The notes: generated by a model not told the origin, from the sequence alone. A stretch of DNA of 35,581 nucleotides from Candidatus Alcyoniella australis (GCA_030765605.1 JAVCCG010000017.1:1-35581), one strand, 5' to 3'; numbered from the stretch's first letter, positions 1-6,654 are shown. Program-made: numbers and translations.

Positions 1-662
1 GCGCGGTTGATCAGCACGGCGCAGGGCAGGCCGAGCTTGCGCACCATTTGTACGGCCAGATCGAGGTCGTTGAGTCCAAACGGCGTGGGCTCGGTGACCA
101 TCAGCACGAAGTCAGCGCCGGATACCGAGTTCAGCGCAGGGCACGAGGTGCCCGGCGGCGCGTCAAGGATTACCAGCCGATCGCTGTCCAGCCGACGTTT
201 GACCTCGCGGATCAACGGCGGGCTTTGGGCCTCGCCCACGTTGAGTCTGCCCTGTAAAAAGCGCACGTTGCCGCTGTGGCCACTGAGCACTTCGCCGATC
301 GGCCGTTCGATTTCGCTGATCGCGTCACGCGGGCACGAGGCCAGGCAGTTGCCGCAGGAGTGGCACAGCTCGTCGAAGGTCATCACCGATTTTTGCAGCA
401 CGGCCAGGGCGTTGAAGCGACAGGCGCGGGCGCATGCGCCGCAGAAGTCGCAAAGCTGATAGTTCACGCGCGGCACACGGGTATTGATGATTTCGCGTTT
501 GGTTATTTTTGGGTGGAGGAAGAGCTGGCCGTTGGGCTCCTCCACGTCGCAATCCGCGTAGAGCACATCGCCGGCCACGCGCGCAAGGTTGGTCGCCAGA
601 GTTGTTTTGCCAGTGCCCCCTTTTCCAGAGGCCACAGCAATTCTGAGTTGTCGATCGCTCAT
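1..662 (-). CDS. MinD/Mrp-like P-loop ATPase with inserted 4Fe-4S ferredoxin domain (3' end cut by window edge)
   Basis: About 220 residues are visible from an ATG at 662 to the window edge. A deviant Walker A motif (SGKGGTGKT) lies near residue 11, typical of the MinD/ParA/Mrp SIMIBI ATPases. It is followed by two ferredoxin-type clusters, CDFCGACARAC and CHSCGNCLASC, each able to hold part of a 4Fe-4S centre, and then by the Walker B-like stretch LVILDAPPGTSCP. This architecture is a known group of cytoplasmic nucleotide-binding proteins in anaerobes, often in tandem pairs and next to NifX-like and DUF5320 genes. The role is probably assembly or delivery of a metal cluster, but no substrate is established. 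The gene is last but not necessarily final in the minus-strand operon: a second ATPase of the same kind may lie just beyond the edge. The ribosome site is weak (GGA followed by As). Family assignment is confident; function is inference. Confidence 0.88.
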   Translation of the reverse strand, partial: MSDRQLRIAVASGKGGTGKTTLATNLARVAGDVLYADCDVEEPNGQLFLHPKITKREIINTRVPRVNYQLCDFCGACARACRFNALAVLQKSVMTFDELCHSCGNCLASCPRDAISEIERPIGEVLSGHSGNVRFLQGRLNVGEAQSPPLIREVKRRLDSDRLVILDAPPGTSCPALNSVSGADFVLMVTEPTPFGLNDLDLAVQMVRKLGLPCAVLINR

Positions 663-697
663 TTTTTCCGTTGCGCTCGCGGCCGACGATCGCTCGT

Positions 698-1771
698 CTA
701 CTTGCCGCTGAAGGGCATTGCCAGTTTTTTCAGCTGGTCCTGGGTGATTTCGGATCCGTAGGTGAACCACTGCACCAGCGGCTTCTCGTCGCTTTGGAGC
801 AGCACCCACTTGTCGCCGTCCTTGTCCAGGAAGGCCCATTCGAGCTGGTCGGTGACCGCCGGGACCACGCCCTTAAAGAACGTCGCCTTGCCGTCCTCGA
901 AGCTCATCATCGGTACGGACTCTCCGGCCTGCAGCAGCTTGACCGCCTCGTTGGCGTGGCAGCTCTCGCAATGCCGCCCGCGGCTGATCGAGTGCGTGTA
1001 GTAAGGACCGTAGCCCACGAACTTCTTATCGCCGGTCACCAGGCTCATCGCTGTGCCCGACGTAACCTTGCCCTCGTAGTTGACCAGCAGCAGCCAGTCC
1101 TTGTTCTTGATGAACGTGCCCTTGCGCGAGCCGGTGCGCAGGAACGTATCGAAGTGGCAGTTGTTGCACGAGAAGGTGCTCTGCACGTGGCAGGCCGAGC
1201 AGTCCAGCTTGTCGCCGTGGACAGTGTGCGAAAGCAGGGTCGAGTCCATTGGCAGAGCGTTTGTGGACTCGGCCGAATGGCAGTCCAGGCAATCGGTGTC
1301 CACTGCGCCTTGGTCGCGCATGGTCGTGTACTGCGTGCCGTTGCCGTGTACGTCTTCGCCGCGATGGCAGCGCGAGCAGCTGAAGCCCGCGGCCATGTGT
1401 ACGTCAAGGCAGCCGGCGTTGCGATCCATGCCGAAGGTGCCCTTCTCGCGGCTGTGGCAGGCAAAACAGGTATCGTTCTGATGCGACATCGCGCCGGAGT
1501 AGCTGAAGTTTTCTCCGCGCTTCTCCGCGTGGCACTGGTCGCAGGACTTGACATGGCAGTTGCTGCAGTCCAGCTGGTCGTAGGGAATGCCCGTGAGCGA
1601 CATGAAGCCGCCCTCTTTCTCATACCAGTAGCGCATGCCGTTGCCCGTGGCGTGCAGGCTCTTGTCGAAGAACGAGCTGTCAGCCTCGTCCTCGGCCAGC
1701 GCTGCCACGGTGAGCAACATTAACGCTGCAATTACCCCCAAGGCCACAATAGACCTTCCGCGCAACTTCAT
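698..1771 (-). CDS. Periplasmic octahaem cytochrome c family protein
   Basis: The 357-residue protein has a clear Sec signal peptide (residues 1 to about 26, ending in ALA) and eight CXXCH haem-attachment motifs, starting at Cys 69, 77, 102, 132, 161, 191, 202 and 268. A ninth stretch, CLDVH at 121, lacks the second Cys. DVHM-type stretches occur in related multihaem proteins, so it is more likely a haem-ligand region than a broken site. The C-terminal 70 residues have no haem motif. The protein should sit in the periplasm and carry electrons; the partner is unknown. A strong ribosome site (GGGGGAG) precedes the ATG. It lies between the zinc-ribbon gene and the ferredoxin-ATPase gene, which are cytoplasmic, so the operon spans both compartments. 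Cytochrome assignment is certain; specific function is not assignable from sequence. Confidence 0.93.
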   Translation of the reverse strand: MKLRGRSIVALGVIAALMLLTVAALAEDEADSSFFDKSLHATGNGMRYWYEKEGGFMSLTGIPYDQLDCSNCHVKSCDQCHAEKRGENFSYSGAMSHQNDTCFACHSREKGTFGMDRNAGCLDVHMAAGFSCSRCHRGEDVHGNGTQYTTMRDQGAVDTDCLDCHSAESTNALPMDSTLLSHTVHGDKLDCSACHVQSTFSCNNCHFDTFLRTGSRKGTFIKNKDWLLLVNYEGKVTSGTAMSLVTGDKKFVGYGPYYTHSISRGRHCESCHANEAVKLLQAGESVPMMSFEDGKATFFKGVVPAVTDQLEWAFLDKDGDKWVLLQSDEKPLVQWFTYGSEITQDQLKKLAMPFSGK

Positions 1772-1797
1772 TCTCTCCCCCTTGTGCGATTAAATGC

Positions 1798-1812
1798 TTG
1801 TATGCGATACAA
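1798..1812. promoter_or_regulatory. Perfect 15-bp palindrome upstream of the cytochrome gene
   Basis: TTGTATGCGATACAA has 6-bp arms around GCG and ends 27 bp before the cytochrome start codon. It looks like a dimeric regulator site or a small mRNA hairpin. It is only distantly like FNR/DNR sites (TTGAT-N4-ATCAA), so no regulator is assigned. Confidence 0.35.
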
Positions 1813-1820
1813 CGCGCGGC

Positions 1821-2054
1821 TTAGCCGCGTACGAGCTTGACCTTGCAATCCGGGCACATCTGTTCAAAGCACGGCGTGCCTTGCTGGTGCGCTATGCGCT
1901 TGCCGCACTGCGGGCAGACACACGCGCCGCCGGGACCGTTGGCCTGGCCGCCCATGCGTCCTTGTCCGCCGCCACGTCCCAGGCCGCGACCGCCGCCGCC
2001 TTGTCCACGGCCTCCGCCGCCCTGTCCACCGCCTTGTCCTTGTCCGGGCATCAT
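1821..2054 (-). CDS. Small Gly-rich zinc-ribbon protein of the NifX/DUF5320 cluster
   Basis: A 77-residue protein. The first half is nearly all Gly, Gln and Arg (GQGGG, GRGQGG repeats). The second half carries two Cys pairs, CPQC and CPDC, about 20 residues apart with a further Cys between them (PCFEQM), a compact zinc-ribbon or rubredoxin-like knuckle. Small proteins like this occur beside NifX-like and DUF5320 genes in anaerobes. The function is unknown; metal binding is the obvious inference. Two adjacent ATGs (2054 and 2051) follow AAGGAG, and the second has the better spacing, so the protein may begin one residue later. A 7-bp GC-rich inverted repeat (about 1815-1829) overlaps the stop codon. 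Confidence 0.75.
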   Translation of the reverse strand: MMPGQGQGGGQGGGGRGQGGGGRGLGRGGGQGRMGGQANGPGGACVCPQCGKRIAHQQGTPCFEQMCPDCKVKLVRG

Positions 2055-2096
2055 TCGCTCCTTATACCACAGGCCGGGGCCTGTGAATGATGTAAT

Positions 2097-2495
2097 TTAC
2101 TTCTGGGACTCGAGATCGCCGATGCGGGCCTTGATCGCTTGCAACTCGCTCTCCAGGGCCTCGGCCTCACCCTTGAGGTATGAGGCTTCCTGTTCGGCTG
2201 TGGGTTCGGGATAGGCTGCTTGTGGGCCGGAATTCCAGCCCATGTTTTGGCCCTGGCCCCAGCCCTGTCCGCGTCCGCCACCCCAGGCGCGGCCCCTGCC
2301 GCCTCCCCATGGTGCGAATCCGCGACCCGCGCCGCGGCCGTAACCCATGCCGCCGCCGCGACCAGCGCCGCGGCCGTATCCGCGGCCCGGCATAGGACTG
2401 GCGTATCCGGGCGCTGAATTGTCTGCGCAAAAGCCTGCGCCCCGTCCGGTCATCGATCCCATTCCATTGGGTCCTGTTCTGTCTCCACCTGGCAT
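2097..2495 (-). CDS. DUF5320 family Gly/Arg-rich protein
   Basis: A 132-residue protein whose N-terminus (MPGGDRTGPNGMGSMTGRG, then AGFC) is the signature of DUF5320. The middle is low-complexity Gly/Arg/Tyr/Trp with GYGRGAGRG-like units. The C-terminus (about residues 103-132) is a short coiled coil rich in Glu, Leu and Lys. DUF5320 proteins occur next to NifX-like proteins and MinD-type ferredoxin ATPases in many anaerobes, but their biochemical role is undefined. The start has a good ribosome site (AAGGAGA). It lies 3 nt after the NifX-like gene, so the two are almost surely co-transcribed. Confidence 0.85.
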   Translation of the reverse strand: MPGGDRTGPNGMGSMTGRGAGFCADNSAPGYASPMPGRGYGRGAGRGGGMGYGRGAGRGFAPWGGGRGRAWGGGRGQGWGQGQNMGWNSGPQAAYPEPTAEQEASYLKGEAEALESELQAIKARIGDLESQK

Positions 2496-2498
2496 TTT

Positions 2499-2927
2499 CT
2501 ATCTCCTTCTATTGTTATATCCCAGCGCGGAGCGACCGGATTCTCGGTGCATCCTCCCCCGGCCGTGGCCATGGCCGTGTCCGGGGTGTCTGGGGACGAG
2601 GGTTCCTAAAAGAAACTCGTTCAACGACTGGTCGATCTCGCCGACCACGCCGTCGATCACCCTAATGCCGCTGTGACGCAGGGCATGGGCGTCGCAGTTG
2701 CGCAACCCGCCGCAGAGCACCAGGCTCACGCCCTGGCTCAGCAGCAGCATTACCCGCTCTCTGGGGTCAAGCCCCACCAGAGCCAGGTCCTGCTGGTCAT
2801 CGATTTGATTGTTGCAGATATCGACAAGGGTGATGCTCGATGCGCAGTCAAAGCGCGGCGAGATCCTCGTGCCGAAGGTCGGAATCGCGATGCGCTGCTT
2901 CTGTTCCACATTGTCTAATAGCAGCAC
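2499..2927 (-). CDS. NifX/NifB-like dinitrogenase iron-molybdenum cofactor domain protein with His-rich tail
   Basis: The 142-residue protein matches the small NifX/NafY/NifB C-terminal fold (Nitro_FeMo-Co family): it opens with RIAIPTFGTRISPRFD and has the conserved segment VSLVLCGGLRNCDAHALRHSG. Members bind FeMo-co precursors or other Fe-S clusters; stand-alone copies in anaerobes without nitrogenase are of unknown role. The last 30 residues are His/Gly/Arg-rich (HPGHGHGHGRGRMH), a likely extra metal-binding tail. No nif gene is visible, so nitrogen fixation is not implied. The start is uncertain: GTG at 2927, or an in-frame GTG at 2909 that would fit the family N-terminus more tightly; neither has a clear ribosome site. 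It is the first gene of the operon. Confidence 0.85.
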   Translation of the reverse strand: MLLLDNVEQKQRIAIPTFGTRISPRFDCASSITLVDICNNQIDDQQDLALVGLDPRERVMLLLSQGVSLVLCGGLRNCDAHALRHSGIRVIDGVVGEIDQSLNEFLLGTLVPRHPGHGHGHGRGRMHRESGRSALGYNNRRR

Positions 2928-2948
2928 GATTCATGCCGAAGTTGAGGG

Positions 2949-2965
2949 CATGACATATCGTCATG
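2949..2965. promoter_or_regulatory. Inverted repeat over the predicted start of the NifX operon
   Basis: CATGAC-ATATC-GTCATG has 6-bp arms and lies just downstream of the candidate minus-strand -10 box, so it would cover the transcription start. It is operator-like and could bind a repressor. No family is assigned. Confidence 0.35.
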
Positions 2966-2967
2966 AA

Positions 2968-2997
2968 ATGATAGGATATTTACCAATTGACGAGCAA
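2968..2997 (-). promoter_or_regulatory. Candidate sigma-70-type promoter of the NifX/DUF5320/cytochrome operon
   Basis: Read on the minus strand: TTGCTC (2997-2992), an 18-bp spacer, then TATCAT (2973-2968). The -10 matches five of six consensus positions and the -35 is weak. Start would be near 2961. No properly spaced sigma-54 promoter was found. Confidence 0.35.
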
Positions 2998-3012
2998 TGC
3001 TTCTTGCCTCCT

Positions 3013-3063
3013 GGTAGCATAAGTGCTACTTTGGGCTTGAAATGTGGTAGCAAAAACGCTACC
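3013..3063. promoter_or_regulatory. Two tandem GGTAGC-N6-GCTAC palindromes between the regulator and the NifX operon
   Basis: Site 1 (3013-3030) is GGTAGC-ATAAGT-GCTACT and site 2 (3046-3063) is GGTAGC-AAAAAC-GCTACC. The half-sites are the same, with equal 6-bp spacing and centres 33 bp apart, about three helical turns. Such a pair is what a dimeric regulator, such as the adjacent enhancer-binding protein, would use. They lie about 60 and 93 bp upstream of the candidate operon start and just before the regulator's own ribosome site, so control of the operon, autoregulation or both are possible. Confidence 0.6.
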
Positions 3064-3082
3064 GGAAGGTGAAGGAAGTCTC

Positions 3083-4408
3083 ATGAATAATCCTAGTCAG
3101 GCTATTGAGACGATCCTCGATTCGATTGCCGACGGCGTATTTACCGTGGATCATCAGTGGCGCATTACATCGTGGAACGCGGCGGCCGAGCGGATCACAG
3201 GCTTTGGCCGCGAGCAGGCCCTGGGCCAGTACTGTTACGACGTGTTTCGCTCCAACGTCTGTCAATCCGACTGCTTGCTACGTCAGACCCTTGAGCACGG
3301 CAAGCCGCTGATCGACCGCCGGATTGATATCGTGACCGCGGGCGGCGAGGACAAGCCGATCAGCATCTCAACGGCCGTGTTGCGTGACCGCGACGGCGAG
3401 CTGATCGGCGGGGCCGAGACATTCCGTGATCTGTCGGCCATTGAGAGCCTGCGCAAACAGCTGCGCAAGCAGTACACGTTTCGCGACATCGTGAGTAAGA
3501 ACCATCGTATCGAGCAGATCTTCGATATTCTGCCCGACGTGGGCCAATCCGAGAGCACGGCGCTGATCTTGGGCCCATCGGGTTCGGGCAAGGAGCTGTT
3601 CGCGCGGGCGATTCACGATCTGAGTCCGCGACGCGAGGGGCCGTTTGTGGCGGTCAACTGCGCGGCGTTGCCTGACAACCTGCTCGAGTCCGAGCTGTTC
3701 GGCTACGTGGCAGGCGCGTTTACCGACGCGCGGCGCGACAAGCCCGGCCGCTTTGACCTAGCCGCGGGCGGCACGCTGTTTCTCGACGAGATCGGCGATC
3801 TGTCCGCCGCATTGCAGTCCAAGCTGCTGCGTGTGCTCGAGCAGCGCACCTACCAGCCGCTGGGCACCAGCAGCGAGAAAAAGGCCGACGTGCGCATTGT
3901 GGCCGCGACCAACCGCGATTTGCGGCAGCTGATCAGCATCGGTCGTTTCCGCGACGATCTGTACTACCGGCTTAACGTAGTGAGCATTGAGCTGCCGCCG
4001 CTGAGCGAGAGGATTGAGGACGTGCCGCTGTTGGTCGAGCATTTCATTGAGCGGCTCAACCTCAACCAGGGGCGTGAGATCCGCGGCCTGAGTGCGCGAG
4101 CAATGGAGGCGCTGATGCGCTACTCCTGGCCGGGCAACGTGCGCGAGTTACAGAACATCATTGAGCGCGCGTTTGTTATGTGCCGCGATGAGCTGATCGA
4201 TTTGCAGCACCTGCCGCGAGACATCGTGCCCGAGCAGCCGACCGAGCCCGAGCACGAGGGCGACCCGTTGAAGCAGGCCCAGGCCCAAGCCCTGCATCGC
4301 GCCCTGGCCGCGCACGAGGGTCACCGCCAACGCACTGCCGATGCCCTGGGGATCCACAAGACGACCCTGCTGCGCAAGATGAAAAAATTTGGGGTCAGCT
4401 ACCCCTGA
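3083..4408 (+). CDS. PAS-domain sigma-54 enhancer-binding-type regulator with GAFTDA loop
   Basis: The 441-residue protein has an N-terminal PAS domain (about residues 5-120), a central AAA+ sigma-54-interaction domain (about 135-370) and a Fis-type helix-turn-helix (about 400-438). Visible motifs are Walker A GPSGSGKE (164-171), the L1 loop GAFTDA (211-216), Walker B LFLDEIGD and the WPGNVREL helix. The PAS domain contains C60-x3-C64, which may sense redox state or bind metal. The L1 loop has Asp where classical sigma-54 activators have Gly (GAFTGA), so contact with sigma-54 may be altered. The ATG at 3083 follows AAGGTGAAGGA; an in-frame GTG at 3044 is less likely. It is divergent from the metal-cluster operon and is its likely regulator. 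Confidence 0.93.
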   Translation: MNNPSQAIETILDSIADGVFTVDHQWRITSWNAAAERITGFGREQALGQYCYDVFRSNVCQSDCLLRQTLEHGKPLIDRRIDIVTAGGEDKPISISTAVLRDRDGELIGGAETFRDLSAIESLRKQLRKQYTFRDIVSKNHRIEQIFDILPDVGQSESTALILGPSGSGKELFARAIHDLSPRREGPFVAVNCAALPDNLLESELFGYVAGAFTDARRDKPGRFDLAAGGTLFLDEIGDLSAALQSKLLRVLEQRTYQPLGTSSEKKADVRIVAATNRDLRQLISIGRFRDDLYYRLNVVSIELPPLSERIEDVPLLVEHFIERLNLNQGREIRGLSARAMEALMRYSWPGNVRELQNIIERAFVMCRDELIDLQHLPRDIVPEQPTEPEHEGDPLKQAQAQALHRALAAHEGHRQRTADALGIHKTTLLRKMKKFGVSYP

Positions 4409-4428
4409 GCGACGCCCGCCCAAGCGCC

Positions 4429-4457
4429 TTGCCGGGTGCCGGGCGATGTTATATATC
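4429..4457 (+). promoter_or_regulatory. Candidate promoter of the GMP synthase subunit gene
   Basis: TTGCCG (4429-4434), a 17-bp spacer and TATATC (4452-4457) lie about 45 bp before the ATG at 4501. Four of six bases match at each box. It is plausible but not strong. Confidence 0.35.
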
Positions 4458-4500
4458 ACTCAGACATTGCAAAAATAACCAGCGGGTCAGGAGGCAGATA

Positions 4501-5466
4501 ATGGCGGTGCAGGAGATCACATTGGAGCAGCTCGACGTCGAGCAGTTCATCCAGCGGCAGGTGGAGCAGATCAGGCAGGCGGTGGGTGAGGGGTTGGCGG
4601 TCAACGCCCTGTCCGGCGGTGTGGACTCGGCCGTGGTAACGATGATCGGTCACCGCGCGCTGGGCGATCGGCTCAAGACCTACTTCATCGAGAACGGCAT
4701 CATGCGCGCGGGCGAGGCGCAACAGATCAAGGATTGGTTCGACGAGCTGGGAGTGCCGATCGAGATCGTCGACTCCAAGGACGAGTTCTTCGCCGCGCTC
4801 AAGGGCAAGCTCGACCCCGAGCTCAAGCGCGAGGCGATTACCCAGACCTTTTACAAGAGCGTGTTCGGCAGATTGGTGCGCGAGTCCGGCGCCCACCACC
4901 TGCTGCAAGGGACCAACTACACAGACGTCGAGGAGACCGTGGCCGGCATCAAGCGTCAGCACAACATCCTCGAGCAGCTGGGCATCGATACCGAGCAGGA
5001 GTTCGGCTACAAGGTGATCGAGCCGATCATCGAGCTGCGCAAGACCGGCGTGCGTCTGGTGGGCAAGGCCCTGGGTTTGCCCGAGGTGATCTACACCCGG
5101 CCGCCGTTCCCCGGACCGGCCCTGGCCACGCGGGTGATCGGCGAGGTCACACCAGAGCGCGTGGAGACCGTGCGCCAGGCCACGCTGGTCGTCGAGCAGG
5201 AGCTGGCCGACTCCGGCGCATTCCAGTACCTGGCCGTGCTGCACGAGGATCGGGTCACCGGCATTCGCCAGGGTAAGCGCGACTTCGGATTGCAGATCGA
5301 GGTGCGCTGCTGGGAGAGCACCGACGCGGTGGTGGCCCAGCCGACCGACGTCCCGTTCGCCAAGCTGCGCACCATTGCCGACCGCATCTGCCAAGAGGTG
5401 CCCGGCGTGGTCAGCGTGACCTACAACATCGCCTCCAAGCCGCCGTCCACAATCGAGGTGGTCTGA
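4501..5466 (+). CDS. guaA: GMP synthase ATP-pyrophosphatase subunit (no amidotransferase domain)
   Basis: A 321-residue protein equivalent to the C-terminal two-thirds of GuaA. It has the PP-loop SGGVDS (about residues 38-43), which binds ATP and adenylates XMP, then the dimerisation domain with RPPFPGPALATRVIGEV and the C-terminal KPPSTIEVV, which replaces the usual KPPGTIEWE-like end. The glutamine amidotransferase domain found at the N-terminus of bacterial GuaA is absent. The length fits archaeal-type two-subunit GMP synthase (GuaAb), so a separate amidotransferase or direct use of ammonia is implied; none is in the window. The start is well placed: AGGAGG followed by ATG at 4501. A clean terminator follows. 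Family is certain; whether this is the main GMP synthase of the cell or a paralogue is not known. Confidence 0.88.
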   Translation: MAVQEITLEQLDVEQFIQRQVEQIRQAVGEGLAVNALSGGVDSAVVTMIGHRALGDRLKTYFIENGIMRAGEAQQIKDWFDELGVPIEIVDSKDEFFAALKGKLDPELKREAITQTFYKSVFGRLVRESGAHHLLQGTNYTDVEETVAGIKRQHNILEQLGIDTEQEFGYKVIEPIIELRKTGVRLVGKALGLPEVIYTRPPFPGPALATRVIGEVTPERVETVRQATLVVEQELADSGAFQYLAVLHEDRVTGIRQGKRDFGLQIEVRCWESTDAVVAQPTDVPFAKLRTIADRICQEVPGVVSVTYNIASKPPSTIEVV

Positions 5467-5489
5467 ACCGCCACGAAATTGATCGAAGA

Positions 5490-5521
5490 CGGGCCGCTCC
5501 TATCCGGGCGGCCCGTTTTTT
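5490..5521 (+). terminator. Rho-independent terminator after the GMP synthase gene
   Basis: An 8-bp GC stem (CGGGCCGC at 5490-5497 with GCGGCCCG at 5508-5515) and a 10-nt loop are followed by six Ts. The T tract runs into the tspO stop codon on the other strand. Confidence 0.85.
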
Positions 5522-5999
5522 AGTTGAGCAGGTATAGCGCGCTGTTGAGCAGGGATGCGAACCCGACCCACAGCACGTAGGGAACCAGCAGTGCGGCGGC
5601 CATCGGCGAAACTTTCTTGAACGCCGAGTGAGTCCAGGCCAGTAATCCCAGCAGCAGCAGGATCACCACCAGTCCCAGGAACACGTCGTGTAGGCCGAAA
5701 AACATCGGCGACCAGATCGCGTTGAGCCCGAGCTGAATCGCGAACAGCTTCAGCGCTCGCCGCACCGTCGGTCGCTCGATCCCTTGACGCCAGACCAGAT
5801 AGGCGGCAATTGCCATTAAAAGATACAGCGTGGTCCAGACTGGACCGAACAGCCAGTTGGGCGGGTTAAACCACGGCTTGTTCAGACCCGCATACCAAGT
5901 GGGGATCGACGGAACCGTAAACAGCGCGCCCAACACGCCGGTCGCCTGGCAGATCAGAATCAAACCAAGCAGCTTGGCCGTCTCGCGCAATACGCGCAT
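5520..5999 (-). CDS. tspO: TspO/MBR family membrane protein
   Basis: A 159-residue protein with five hydrophobic segments and the family hallmarks: WYAGLNKPWFNPPNWLFGPV and then WTTLY in the first third, and a NAIWSPMFFGLHD segment in the middle. TspO proteins are tryptophan-rich integral membrane proteins that bind porphyrins and some sterols; in bacteria they are linked to tetrapyrrole and stress responses. The ATG at 5999 overlaps by one base the stop codon of the upstream selenoprotein (TGATG), which indicates translational coupling; a GTG one codon earlier is also possible. The pairing with a secreted selenium-dependent redox lipoprotein hints at a joint role in oxidative stress or tetrapyrrole handling, which is inference. 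Confidence 0.93.
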   Translation of the reverse strand: MRVLRETAKLLGLILICQATGVLGALFTVPSIPTWYAGLNKPWFNPPNWLFGPVWTTLYLLMAIAAYLVWRQGIERPTVRRALKLFAIQLGLNAIWSPMFFGLHDVFLGLVVILLLLGLLAWTHSAFKKVSPMAAALLVPYVLWVGFASLLNSALYLLN

Positions 6000-6553
6000 C
6001 ACTGGATTTGGCGGAGAGCGTCGAGCACCGTGGTATTGGCCGGGATGTCGGACATGCCCGAGCTGTAGTGCAGGTAGGTGATCGTGCCCTCGCTGTTGAT
6101 CACGAACAGCGCGGGCATCAACCCGAGCTTGAGCAGGCGGTACTGCTGGCCGTAGAGCTCGCCGAGCCTGGCGTCGGGATCGGGAATACCGACGTAGGGC
6201 AGCTTGTTCTCGGTCCAGAACTCGCGCATCTTTTCCGCGTCATGGCGCGCCACCACTGCGATTTGCGCGTTGGAGGCTTCGAACTTGGCGATCTCGTCTC
6301 GCATCTGACCCAGATGCTTGCGCGAATACGGTCAGCCGAAGCCGCGTAGAAACACCAGCACCAGCGGGCCGTCCTGTAGCAGGCCGCGCAAATCGACCTG
6401 TTCGCCGTCGAATGTCTGCGCCTGAAAATCGGGCGCACTCTGGCCTTTGTTGAGCATCGGTCCTCCACAAGCACTGGCGCTCAGCGCCAGCACGATCAGC
6501 CCTATGAGCAATGTTCCCAGATACAGCCGCGTGCTTCGTAGTGTTTTCCCCAT
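5999..6553 (-). CDS. Peroxiredoxin-like (AhpC/TSA) lipoprotein with selenocysteine at residue 74
   Basis: A 184-residue reading frame if the in-frame TGA at 6334-6332 is read as selenocysteine. The N-terminus is a hydrophobic signal with a lipobox-like end (SASAC, Cys 29), so it should be a membrane-anchored periplasmic lipoprotein. The AhpC/TSA thioredoxin fold starts at about residue 38 (APDFQAQTFDGEQVDLRGL). The segment FLRGFG-U-PYSRKH matches the FxRGxxCPxCRxxL active site, with the TGA exactly at the catalytic Cys. Coding in the same frame continues for 110 residues of recognisable redoxin sequence (DARLGELYGQQY, MPALFVINSEG). A stem-loop right after the TGA fits a bacterial SECIS. No other Cys follows, so it would act as a one-Sec enzyme. 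The ATG at 6553 has GGGAGG upstream. It is coupled to tspO. A standard caller would split or truncate it. Confidence 0.88.
6301..6317 (-). promoter_or_regulatory. Putative bacterial SECIS element
   Basis: On the minus strand, GCATCTG-GGT-CAGATGC forms a perfect 7-bp stem with a G-starting loop. It begins 14 nt after the TGA, so the apical loop lies about 21 nt downstream, within the spacing known for bacterial SECIS elements, which also require a G near the loop start. Confidence 0.8.
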
Positions 6554-6654
6554 CAGCCCTCCCGTGTTCCAAGGTAGTACTGATACCCGGAGTGAGTTGC
6601 TGACCAATGTCATATTGTATGCGGTTTTTCGGCAGGTGGACGTGCGATAAACGA

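Noticed and set aside
1390-1420. CLDVH in the cytochrome as a broken ninth haem site
   Set aside because: DVHM-type stretches occur in related multihaem proteins next to a true CXXCH, so the Cys is probably incidental.
2499-2927. Evidence for nitrogen fixation
   Set aside because: Only a stand-alone NifX-like domain is present. No nifH, nifD, nifK, nifE or nifN gene is in the window.
2990-3012. Sigma-54-like -24/-12 element on the minus strand upstream of the NifX-like gene
   Set aside because: The GG and GC pairs are 11 bases apart instead of the strict 10, so it is not a credible sigma-54 promoter.
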